Shown here: positions 56,849 through 64,000 of the stretch, one piece after another
Layout of the letters: the number at the start of each line of letters is the position of its first letter
How positions within the stretch are numbered: the first letter of the stretch is position 1
Source of the DNA: Nemopilema nomurai
Taxonomy: Eukaryota > Cnidaria > Scyphozoa > Rhizostomeae > Rhizostomatidae
NCBI GenBank assembly: GCA_003864495.1
Contig: ML133413.1
Coordinates: forward strand, 701,724 to 765,723
Direction of reading: 5' to 3'
DNA: 64,000 bases
Translations under genes and position numbers: made by a program
Notes under the pieces: model-generated
Told to the model about the DNA's origin: nothing
Seen by the model: the letters and a program-made list of their open reading frames with translations, nothing else
The model's database searches: none

Positions 56849-58516
56849 ATGAGTCAGAAAGAGCACTGTGAAATGTCGGAAAGTGTTTCCAAGAAAAAGA
56901 AGAGGTCTCTTGGACGTCAATGTGCAGCATACGGATGCTATAGCACTTTTTATAATACCGACGGAACTGCAAGCGGCCTACATTTTTTTGGATTTCCACA
57001 GAAAAATCCTGAGAAACTTCGTTGGTGCAATTTAATTAAAAGAGTAGATGGAAGAGATGATTTTAAAGTTACAAGCGCGACTGTTCTTTGTGAAAAACAT
57101 TTTGCTGATGCAGATATCAAACGTAATCCCACTCACTGGCGTCTAGTTACTGGGACTGTTCCTTCCCGTAATCTCTATGAAAGTAGCACAATAGCAATAA
57201 AGCCTAAGTCACGCAAACCTCCGACACACCGTTCAATCCAATTGCCAATTGCATCTACAGTTCCTGGACCATCTTTCACTGTTGCTGAATCTGCTGCTAC
57301 TGATTTTCTTCCAGATTTCTTTGAAGAAGCACTTGATGTTGCTGATAATTCTGTTACAATATCAACGCAAACAGATTTCTCTTTTGTAAATTCAGCTGTT
57401 TATCTTCCTTCTGACTCTGGTAATATTGATAATGAAATTATGAAAGCCTTTATTGAATCTGATAACTTCAAAACAGAAGCTGAAGCATTGAACCTAAAGA
57501 TTTCTACATTGAACAATCAAGTGGCCCTGTTGGAGTTACAGATAGCAGAATTAAAGAAGTCCCTCTTTTCAATTGAAAAATTAAAAGCTGATGAATCTGC
57601 AACAAAGTTTTACACTGGTTTCCCTAACTTTTCTTCTCTACTGGCAACTTTTGAATATTTTGAACCAAAATTGTCTCGAATGCATTACTGGCGTGGTAAA
57701 CAATCATCTCTCAATACTGATCTTGAATACCATGAAAAGTCTTCCTTAAAGCCTGGCAGAAAGCGCACACTTTCTCATCTAGAAGAGTTTGTGTTGGTGT
57801 TGATGAGACTGAAAGTTGGCTTGTTTGTTTCAGATTTGTCTGATCGCTTTGGAATCTCTCCTGGTCAAGTTTCAAAGATCTTTACAACCTGGATTTGCTT
57901 TTTGTATCATGAACTCCCAACTTTATTTCCGTTTCCATCTCAAGACCTTGTGCGTAAAAATATGCCATCTCAGTTCAAAGATTTCCCCACAACTAGAATT
58001 ATCATTGATTGTACTGAAGTTTTCATAGAGGTTCCATCATCAATGAAATCACAGTCACAAACATGGTCAGATTACAAACACCACAACACATGGAAGGCTC
58101 TTGTTGGAATTTCACCAGTTGGATGCATTACATTCATATCAAAGTTATGGTCTGGCAGAGTTTCTGACAAAGAAATTACTCTCAAATCAGGTGTGTTATC
58201 ACTTTTAGAGGATGGTGACAACATCATGGCAGATCGTGGGTTTGATGTAAAAGATATCCTTCCTCCTGGTGTTACTTTAAACATTCCTCCTTTTAAAGGC
58301 ACAAGAGCACAGCTTTCAGCAGAGGAAACTGAAGAAACAGCCCGAATTGCTTCAGTGCGGATACATGTGGAAAGAGCCATAGGAAGAGTTAAAAATTATC
58401 ATATCCTTGATGGTGTTTTACCTCTTTCACTGTACCCTGTTGCTGATCAAATCTTCACAGTATGCTGCCTCCTTACAAACTTTTTACCTTTTTTAGTAAA
58501 TTCAAATGATAACTAG
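56849..58516 (+). CDS. THAP-domain DDE transposase of the ISL2EU element
   Basis: 555 residues; ATG at 56849 chosen because the longer frame starts without an ATG. The N-terminal THAP zinc finger (about 22-105) has Cys25, Cys30, Cys81 and His84 (C-x4-C...C-x2-H), conserved WRLVTGTVPSRN and a HFFGFP block. THAP domains bind DNA, here presumably the terminal repeats. A coiled-coil-like Leu-rich segment lies around 225-250 (LNLKISTLNNQVALLELQIA). HTH_Tnp_4 follows (LSDRFGISPGQVSKIFTTW), then the DDE_4 core: first Asp in RIIIDCTEVF, a second in GRVSDKEIT, another in NIMADRGFDV, and the Glu in RIHVERAIGRVK. This is a cut-and-paste transposase acting in the nucleus. All catalytic blocks and the zinc ligands are present and no stop interrupts the frame, so it may be functional. 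The nuclease gene lies opposite, 820 bp away. Confidence 0.9.
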   Translation: MSQKEHCEMSESVSKKKKRSLGRQCAAYGCYSTFYNTDGTASGLHFFGFPQKNPEKLRWCNLIKRVDGRDDFKVTSATVLCEKHFADADIKRNPTHWRLVTGTVPSRNLYESSTIAIKPKSRKPPTHRSIQLPIASTVPGPSFTVAESAATDFLPDFFEEALDVADNSVTISTQTDFSFVNSAVYLPSDSGNIDNEIMKAFIESDNFKTEAEALNLKISTLNNQVALLELQIAELKKSLFSIEKLKADESATKFYTGFPNFSSLLATFEYFEPKLSRMHYWRGKQSSLNTDLEYHEKSSLKPGRKRTLSHLEEFVLVLMRLKVGLFVSDLSDRFGISPGQVSKIFTTWICFLYHELPTLFPFPSQDLVRKNMPSQFKDFPTTRIIIDCTEVFIEVPSSMKSQSQTWSDYKHHNTWKALVGISPVGCITFISKLWSGRVSDKEITLKSGVLSLLEDGDNIMADRGFDVKDILPPGVTLNIPPFKGTRAQLSAEETEETARIASVRIHVERAIGRVKNYHILDGVLPLSLYPVADQIFTVCCLLTNFLPFLVNSNDN

Positions 58517-59336
58517 GTATAGCAGAAATAACAAATAGCAAGTCACCATTTAGGTATAACGTTTAATAATATATATATATTATATCACCAATAGAATTTT
58601 CTGCAAAAAATAATTATGAATAATTAAATATATTTGTATGGCTCAGTGGAATTAGCGTTGGTTTTTGAAGCAGCAAACTGGAGTTGATTCCAACCACGAA
58701 TGGTTTGATACAATTGGGCAGCACCCTTGTGGTAATAATTTTCCTCCCGTCAGCCTTAATCTTATGATTACATATATATAGTATACACATAGTTGTATGT
58801 AATGAAAATTTCTGTTTACTGGTCTGTCATATAGTGCTAGATGTTGTATAGGCAGAGCTGTACACATTTTTTGTCAATAAAACAGGATGGTTCTAAGTTG
58901 CTACATGCTTAATGCAATCATTATGCAGCTGTATATACAAATATGTTCGAAATATCATATTTTATCAAAATAGTTGTCTAAAATGCTTAAGTATCTAGTT
59001 GATTGTCCAAATCATAGTATTCCCAATAATGTCATAAATACATATTATCTGAAAGTATATTAACTATGATGTTATATAGTGTAGATAAACATATTTTCAA
59101 CCTTTAACAACTGTCTGTACAAAGATATCTAATACAATCATATTGTACAATGCAAAAACGGCTTTGTGTGTATATTCCTGTCAAGTTTTTAAAATTATCA
59201 AACGTATAGAATTAAGAATGTTTTGTGATGGCTAGCTCAGTAGTAGAGATGATATTAAATACTTCTACAAATACTTATCTTTTTTTAAAATAATACATAC
59301 TGGTCTATTACTTATTACTTCAGATATATTATCACT
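58517..59336. other. Gene-free centre of the ISL2EU element
   Basis: Separates the two convergent genes; presumably holds both 3' UTRs and polyadenylation sites. Contains a (TA)n run at about 58570-58582 and a tRNA-derived SINE-like insert at 58634-58760. Confidence 0.6.
58634..58760 (+). repeat. tRNA-derived SINE-like insert
   Basis: TATGGCTCAGTGGAATTAGC contains a Pol III A-box-like TGGCTCAGTGG, and GGAGTTGATTCCAACC about 35 bases later resembles a B box (GGTTCGATTCC). Spacing fits a tRNA-like head. The body runs on to about 58760. No target duplication was identified. It sits inside the transposon, so it inserted later or was captured. Confidence 0.5.
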
Positions 59337-60104
59337 TCATAAAATATGCTTTTTATCAAAATTCTCCCAGCCACCATGCAAATATAATTTAAATCCCTGT
59401 TTAACACGCTTTGTGAAAAACTCAGGGAGAACTGCTCTACAAAAAAAATACTTCAGTCTTGGAAAAACATAATTGACCATAAATTCTTCATCAAAGCAAA
59501 TGGTTTCAACAAACAATGGCCTCCCAGTTCCAAACCAAACTACAAAATCAACTCTCTTTAAGTTTGCACAAAACATTTGGCCTTGAACTTGGTAGAAGTA
59601 TGCATGCTTGCGCTTCAGCTTAAAATTACCACCATCTTCAACAAGAAAGAACTTCTTATCCTTCAGAGCTTCTTGAAGAGACATGTTGTACTTGGAAAAT
59701 GGACATTTGATTTCCAATCCCCATGTTTCATTTTTGTAAGTGACTACACCATCTAATGAAGCACCAAGATAAGGAAATGAGGAAGACAATTGCAGACCAA
59801 CATCAGAAACTTGAGCATTGATACCTTTATCTTTCAGTAACATTATATAAAGCTCTTTAACATGTCCTTCGTGTTTCTGGCCATGGCAAGTTGCAGCTGT
59901 TGTGAAAGTTTTATAAAACATAGAGTTAAGCTTAGAAGAAGGTTCAACAGAGTTTACAGCAGCAGAGTAAAAATTGGATGCAGTGATACGATACATTCGA
60001 TGCTTTTTCCAATCATCATTTGAAGCTTGACCATGTGTTGTTTTTTCAATATTGGAAATTTCTTCTTGGGACAATGTTGTGTTTTGGCAATAAATGTCCA
60101 TCAT
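59337..60104 (-). CDS. YqaJ-like exonuclease part of the ISL2EU accessory protein
   Basis: 255 codons. DDWKKHRMYRITASNFYSAA is the entry motif of YqaJ/lambda-exonuclease-like nucleases. LGASLDGVV carries the catalytic Asp, WGLEIKCPFSK the E-x-K, and FYQVQGQMFCANLKRVDFVV the conserved Gln strand, all in family order. Such nucleases in phages resect DNA ends for recombination; in the transposon they may process excision or integration intermediates (inference). The first codons overlap the stop of the SAP/SWIM frame as ATGATG. The same frame stays open upstream of this ATG for about 100 bases (FYESISFNEYYDISTSSFKE), so the two parts were probably one protein, separated by a single-base indel at about 60140-60200. 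Confidence 0.82.
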   Translation of the reverse strand: MMDIYCQNTTLSQEEISNIEKTTHGQASNDDWKKHRMYRITASNFYSAAVNSVEPSSKLNSMFYKTFTTAATCHGQKHEGHVKELYIMLLKDKGINAQVSDVGLQLSSSFPYLGASLDGVVTYKNETWGLEIKCPFSKYNMSLQEALKDKKFFLVEDGGNFKLKRKHAYFYQVQGQMFCANLKRVDFVVWFGTGRPLFVETICFDEEFMVNYVFPRLKYFFCRAVLPEFFTKRVKQGFKLYLHGGWENFDKKHIL

Positions 60105-61177
60105 TTCTTTGAAGGAGGAAGTTGAAATATCGTAATATTCATTGAAGGAGATGGATTCATAGAAGAAAGGATGTTCAGGACTGGATGCAGTGCTTCAGTT
60201 AAAGCAAGTGTGTCAGAATCTGCAGGTTCAGAAATTTCATGAAAGCCAAAAAAACCACTGTTTGGTAAAGCTTCTGCCAATTTCATTTTGAGGGCTTCAA
60301 GTCTTTTATCATCAATAGCTTTATCAGATGGAGCACGTGGATCAAAGGATTTATAGTGAGACAAATTACTTTTATCATTGTCCTTTCCAAACTTGATTTT
60401 TTGTATTATCACTTCATCTATTGGAGAGGGATTGATGGATTTAAGAGCAGTTGCATTTGGAACATTCCAAGAAGACAGCTTTGAAGTGCATGATACAGCA
60501 GATGGATACTCTCGTAAACCACGTCTGTTGAAGTCTTCAAGAGCAAAGAGAACACCTCCAACATGGTTGCAGTTGCCAAAACCACCAAGACCAATACCAG
60601 CAGGACAAGTACATGCAGCAGAGCAAACATCACCAGAATTGATTGACAATTTTAAAATTACTTTGTATAAACACTTCTTCATTGAAGCTTTGACTCTGAC
60701 ATCAAAATAAGAAAAGTTGTTATCTGTTGCAACGTCAATCTTCTTTATAAACCCTTCATAAAAGAACTGGAAAGCTTTCAGCTTCTTATATGATGTACTT
60801 TTCAAAAGAATGTGCTTGAACTTGGACGTTCTTATAACCAAATATTCGTACAACTGCAGAAAATTAAAAGCCGGTGTTCCACGTAGGTCAGATGTCCATG
60901 GAAGATGCTGACATTGCTGATGGAATGCTTCGTAGGTGTATTCTTTCTCATGGCAAAGGAGAGAGGATTCATCTAACACATCTTCAGAATGCACACTAAA
61001 TGTTTTTGCACGGCAAAATACGGCAAACGTGCGAAGAACAAGATCGGCCTTAACACCGGATGTTTTCTCCTTGTAGCGCTTCAAAATGCTCTTTAATTCC
61101 GCTACTGTTAATGACCCCAAATCTTCCAAACACTCGACAACTTTTCCTTCAGGAAGCAACGATTGAAACTCTTCCAT
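60101..61177 (-). CDS. SAP and SWIM zinc-finger part of the ISL2EU accessory protein
   Basis: 358 codons from an ATG at 61177, 98 bp inside the right inverted repeat. Residues about 23-55 (LTVAELKSILKRYKEK onward, then VKADLVLRTF) form a SAP-like DNA-binding helix pair. Residues 185-210 contain a SWIM zinc motif, C189-T-C191...C203-N-H205, known to bind DNA or protein. The C-terminal tail after about residue 325 (HPVLNILSSM onward) is probably out-of-frame read-through of the indel that separates it from the YqaJ domain. In related proteins as I know them, SWIM and YqaJ occur in one polypeptide of about 600 residues. Role: likely targeting module for the nuclease on transposon DNA (inference). 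Confidence 0.78.
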   Translation of the reverse strand: MEEFQSLLPEGKVVECLEDLGSLTVAELKSILKRYKEKTSGVKADLVLRTFAVFCRAKTFSVHSEDVLDESSLLCHEKEYTYEAFHQQCQHLPWTSDLRGTPAFNFLQLYEYLVIRTSKFKHILLKSTSYKKLKAFQFFYEGFIKKIDVATDNNFSYFDVRVKASMKKCLYKVILKLSINSGDVCSAACTCPAGIGLGGFGNCNHVGGVLFALEDFNRRGLREYPSAVSCTSKLSSWNVPNATALKSINPSPIDEVIIQKIKFGKDNDKSNLSHYKSFDPRAPSDKAIDDKRLEALKMKLAEALPNSGFFGFHEISEPADSDTLALTEALHPVLNILSSMNPSPSMNITIFQLPPSKK

Positions 61178-61350
61178 TTCAAGATCTTAACTGCTCAAGT
61201 TTAATCAAACAAACGCTTCTAATTTTCCAAACAAGATCGGTGTTTCGATAGTTGTGCGAAAATGCAAAGGCAACTGGAACATCGGTATTCTCGTTTTCAA
61301 TTTCGCACCTCGTTTTAAAAAACCTTTTGACGTCATTGCGAAAGTGGTCT

Positions 61351-61531
61351 ATTGAGGCTCTTTGTGCAATAATTCTGTGGCAGACAGAATCTTTGATTAT
61401 TATGCATCTTGTTAGAGCTCATAATTCCTGGCTTAGTATTTGACATAACAAAAATATATCATGCTTTATTCACCAGCCCTCACCTCAAAGAACACCACTT
61501 TTAAGTCTATATTACCAGTTCATTAATGCAA
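61351..61531. other. Flank of the ISL2EU element, no gene
   Basis: Short spacer between the transposon's right AT duplication and a SINE. Nothing else seen. Confidence 0.4.
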
Positions 61532-61735
61532 GGATGGCACAGTTGTTAGAGGCACTGTCTGCAGACCAAAGGCTCTTTGGTTGGAGTCCCTGGCATGACA
61601 AAACTTTCACCAAGAGTGAGGAATATCGCCAGCTCTCTGTAATTCCAGGCATAACGGATCACAAGGTCTGCATAAACTTCTCAATGTCCTCAAAACTACC
61701 TTTAGATGCTAGGTAAAAACAAATACAAATAAGTT
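61532..61735 (+). repeat. tRNA-derived SINE with conserved 3' hairpin tail
   Basis: The head GGATGGCACAGTTGTTAGAG is A-box-like and GGTTGGAGTCCC at about 61579-61590 matches the B-box consensus GGTTCGANTCC except one base. The body is followed by AAACTACCTTTAGATGCTAG and GTAAAAACAAATACAAATAA, the tail also seen at 33870-33935. CTACCT...AGGTA can form a small stem, as in SINE tails recognised by a partner LINE. Confidence 0.68.
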
Positions 61736-62429
61736 CATCTGGAGGTGAGTTAATCATCCACCTCTTTGTTAGGTTTTCTGAATGAGCATCATTAGATTTG
61801 AGTTGACTGGCTTGTTTTAGCTTACAATTTTCCCATCACCATGCTCAGCAAATAGACTAAAAAGAGCTTTAGCTCTTCCAAAATTAATTAAATTTTAATT
61901 TGATTCAAAAGCAAGCGATAAAACATCTTGTTTACAAGATGAAATGTTCCTTACATCTAAGAGCCAGACTGCAGAACATGGCAGTTTTCAACGAGATCTT
62001 GGGTTAGCAAGAGCAAACTTTCAAGGATGCAGGCCTACACATTGGTTTAAGTGTGCACTTCAATTGTGCATAGAGTTTTCAAAACTTTGCTTGAGCACAG
62101 CAAAATGCCACACCAATTACCAGATGTGCAGGGACGTTTTAGAAAAATTATTGCTGGTGTGCACTTACCATACACTGTAGTCTGGTCTTAGTGTTTTAAT
62201 GGATGCTAAGAATTTCAAAATAAGCATTTTTACCAGTTACTTTATCTAAACACGTAAAAATCTATATTTTTATAATACATAGGCTCAAAAACAAGTTGGA
62301 AAGTATGGGAGGGGGAATGGGTAAGAAAAAACTTAACAAAAAATTTTAAAAATCTTTATTATTTTGTAAAAATGTGGTAGGGGCATTCCCCTTAGTCCCC
62401 TATTATATTTACTGTCAATTGAATCTTCG
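61736..62429. other. Intergenic, no gene recognised
   Basis: Frames here (for example 61944-62180, with Cys-rich composition) have no recognisable motif. No repeat border supported. Confidence 0.35.
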
Positions 62430-62815
62430 AATGGATCCCCCCTCGAAAAAGCCCCCCCTCCAATAAGCCCCCACCCTAGAACTACAAATTGTCAATAAGC
62501 CCCTCCTTGAATGAGCCCCCACTGCTACCATAAATTCTCGAATTGGACACCTCAATTTGATGATTTTTGCCATCTGATTGTTGCCTATAGCGTTTTATTG
62601 AATTACCACAACAAATTCATACTTTTGGAAGTAATTAATTAAATGCTCATAAAGAAATTCCTACTTAAATAAATGAGGTCTTTAACAATGGCTCCTGAAT
62701 GTCTGCAATAATTTCATAAGCCCCCCTCATACAAGTCCCCCTCGTATAAGCCCCAATTCAAAAATATTAAAAATAAATAAGCCCTAGGGGGCTAATTCGA
62801 GGACGGTAAACGTTT
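62430..62815. repeat. C-rich dispersed repeat, TTACCG family, copy 4
   Basis: Contains CCCCCCTCGAAAAAGCCCCC, CCTCCAATAAGCCCCCACCC, AATAAGCCCCTCCTTGAATG, CCCCCCTCATACAAGTCCCC and a right end AATAAGCCCTAGGGGGCTAA followed by TTCGAGGACGGTAAAC. In reverse complement that end begins TTTACCGTCCTCGAATTAG. An internal ACCATAAATTCTCGAATTGG at about 62526 mirrors it, so the terminal inverted repeat may span 62526-62813 only. Confidence 0.5.
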
Positions 62816-63139
62816 CGAACGTTTGAACAATAATAGAAATTCAGTCGATGTCGTATTTAAATTGGACTCACAGGGTTCACACTTTGGGCTTCGGCAAATG
62901 CTGAACGTTGAGTTAAATCCAGCTCTATTTCATATTCTACTGCAATTTGGCTTGAAGCTGTTTGCTCCATTTTTCCTGTTACTTCTTGACGCTTCCTTCT
63001 CCCGCCAAATTATCTAATGGCGGCTTCGAGGCTACCCAGCTAATCGAAAAAGAGGTCCACGTAACAGGACATAGGGAAAACCGGTTTGTAGGAGATGGTT
63101 TGCAGATAGCTACGACCTGGCATTTGTTATACCTTGGCA

Positions 63140-63250
63140 ATGTTTGTCCTTTCTGATATGAAAGATGTTGTTAGAATTGAGCCGCGACACTTTTCAAAGG
63201 ATCTGCACAGTAGCATTGCCTACGAACTGGACAAGAAATTTGCAAATAAG
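63140..63250 (+). CDS. POLR3H: RNA polymerase III subunit RPC8 (POLR3H), first coding exon
   Basis: 37 codons from an ATG, ending phase 0 at AAG with a GTGAGG donor. The peptide MFVLSDMKDVVRIEPRHF followed by IAYELDKKFANK matches the conserved start of RPC8/RPC25 (MFVL...D.VRI.P..F...L..SIA.ELNKK.ANK), the beginning of the SHS2/Rpb7-N domain. RPC8 pairs with RPC9 to form the Pol III stalk needed for initiation on tRNA and 5S genes in the nucleus. The next exon, expected to begin with V-x-Y-N-V-G, is not visible before the window ends, so intron 1 exceeds 750 bp. Confidence 0.88.
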
Positions 63251-63906
63251 GTGAGGTTTAAGAATTTGGGCCCCTGTGAACAGTTTAGCGAAGCCAGACC
63301 CCTTATTGTAGACCCTTAATTCTACATACAGCTTGAGTTGTTTCATTTGATTACCAACATTGCAGAAAACGTTGAACTCAAGAGAGCACAGTAATATCAA
63401 ATTATCGATGTTACATAACCAGTATCTGGTTGTATCTTTACAAATATCTATTTGAATTGGGTCACACACGTGTACACAAAGGTATGGTTACCTTTAGTGA
63501 ATAACTTCTGCACAACAGTAGAGATGGAGCCCTGAATAAAATGCAAACGTGGTGTAGAAAAGGCATCAATCGAGGAAGCATTAAAAAAGAATTGAAGAAT
63601 TACAGGGAAAATGATTCTGAATCAGCAAGAGTTTGATGGTTCATCACCACAAATTAAGATTGAGCAAACATTGGGTATTGTAGTGTCCTACACGTAAGAA
63701 AAAGCTTTAGAAAACAAGGACCCTATTTCTAAAAAAATACCCCTCTGATAAGAAACTGGTGAAGGTTTAAGAAAAAGCTTGTTTCTTATTCAAAATTGAA
63801 AAGTAAATTTGGCCACATGAAAGAAAAATATATACAGACCCAGACTGTAAATGGCCAATTTCCAGCCGTTTTTCCACATCTAATCTATCAATGCAGTCGG
63901 TTCCCC
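63251..63906 (+). other. Intron 1 of POLR3H (5' part)
   Basis: Begins with the GTGAGG donor; no exon was found on the plus strand. No repeat recognised. Confidence 0.5.
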
Positions 63907-64000
63907 TCAAATATCTGGTTCAGATTTTGAATTGGTTTCTGGTTTCACAAAAACCATGGGCTTCTTCTTGTAGTGTCCATTGTCCAACATAATCATGTCC
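63907..64000 (-). other. Possible 3'-terminal exon remnant, unidentified
   Basis: From the window edge the minus strand reads DMIMLDNGHYKKKPMVFVKP, then ETNSKSEPDI and a stop. Composition is protein-like, but it is only about 30 codons and lies in the POLR3H intron on the opposite strand, so it may be a transposon or processed fragment. Confidence 0.25.

Larger units (their letters stand above)
56692..61350. mobile_element. ISL2EU-type DNA transposon, 4659 bp, with 76-bp terminal inverted repeats
   Basis: Left repeat 56692-56767 and right repeat 61275-61350 align without gaps. The first 25 bases (AGACCACTTTCGCAATGACG and on) are identical and the last 26 (through GAGAATACCGATGTTCCA) differ once. 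AT flanks both sides (56690-56691, 61351-61352), a 2-bp target duplication. Inside, convergent: a THAP-DDE transposase (plus strand) and a SAP-SWIM-YqaJ nuclease (minus strand). An element pairing an HARBI-like DDE transposase with a YqaJ nuclease and AT duplication matches the ISL2EU superfamily as I know it. A SINE-like insert lies in the gene-free centre. The transposase frame is intact and the nuclease has one frame break. Confidence 0.85.

Noticed and set aside
60378..60710. 110-codon plus-strand frame opposite the SWIM domain
   Set aside because: Antisense shadow of the nuclease gene; no independent evidence.
1..64000. CRISPR arrays, bacterial operons, ribosome binding sites
   Set aside because: None present; splice-site-bounded exons and eukaryotic transposons show this is nuclear animal DNA.

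Overview
This is an intron-rich, AT-rich metazoan nuclear window, most likely from an early-branching animal such as an anthozoan cnidarian. That placement is inference. It rests on complete bilaterian-type genes with many short exons (ERCC1, POFUT1, a POLR3H first exon), a single-exon class A GPCR, and a dense mix of decayed DNA transposons, LINE fragments, tRNA-derived SINEs and a Polinton relic. No bacterial operon, CRISPR array or rRNA was seen.

Layout. 1-8.3 kb: mostly non-coding, with two exons of a minus-strand gene whose first exon resembles the zinc-motif N-terminus of MPRIP/outspread. 8.3-18 kb: gene-poor, with a short hAT-type MITE, a C-rich repeat, a possible gag relic and a CR1/Jockey-like LINE fragment. 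18-22.3 kb: a dead Polinton/Maverick (capsid protein, adenovirus-type protease, probable PolB fragment), then a TKL-like kinase pseudogene that stops at the DFG motif. 24.1-29.05 kb: the complete nine-exon ERCC1 gene on the minus strand, with at least three transposon-like insertions in its introns. 29.3-30.6 kb: a non-autonomous hAT element with clean 8-bp target duplication. 31.7-36.0 kb: the complete six-exon POFUT1 gene on the plus strand. 37.9-38.8 kb: an orphan class A GPCR. 41-43.1 kb: a Harbinger transposase pseudogene split by a 597-bp Harbinger-type MITE. 44-47.5 kb: LINE fragments, the larger an RTE-like copy with a (GAT)n tail. 48.8-53.9 kb: exons of a minus-strand gene resembling KDZ-transposon-associated cnidarian proteins. 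54.3-56.1 kb: a nearly intact piggyBac transposase. 56.69-61.35 kb: an ISL2EU-type DNA transposon with 76-bp terminal inverted repeats. It carries a THAP-DDE transposase and, on the opposite strand, a SAP/SWIM/YqaJ nuclease now broken into two reading frames. 63.14 kb onward: first exon of POLR3H, running off the window.

Host genes and function. ERCC1 is the non-catalytic partner of XPF in nucleotide excision and crosslink repair. POFUT1 O-fucosylates EGF repeats in the ER and is needed for Notch signalling. POLR3H is a Pol III stalk subunit. They are unrelated housekeeping genes separated by mobile DNA.

Most unusual items: the two-protein ISL2EU element; two ~58-bp foldback elements with TAGCCTG termini and 8-bp target duplications; a POFUT1 copy whose active-site Gly and Asp are replaced; the nested MITE in Harbinger; and three frame breaks at homopolymer runs, which could be assembly errors rather than real decay.
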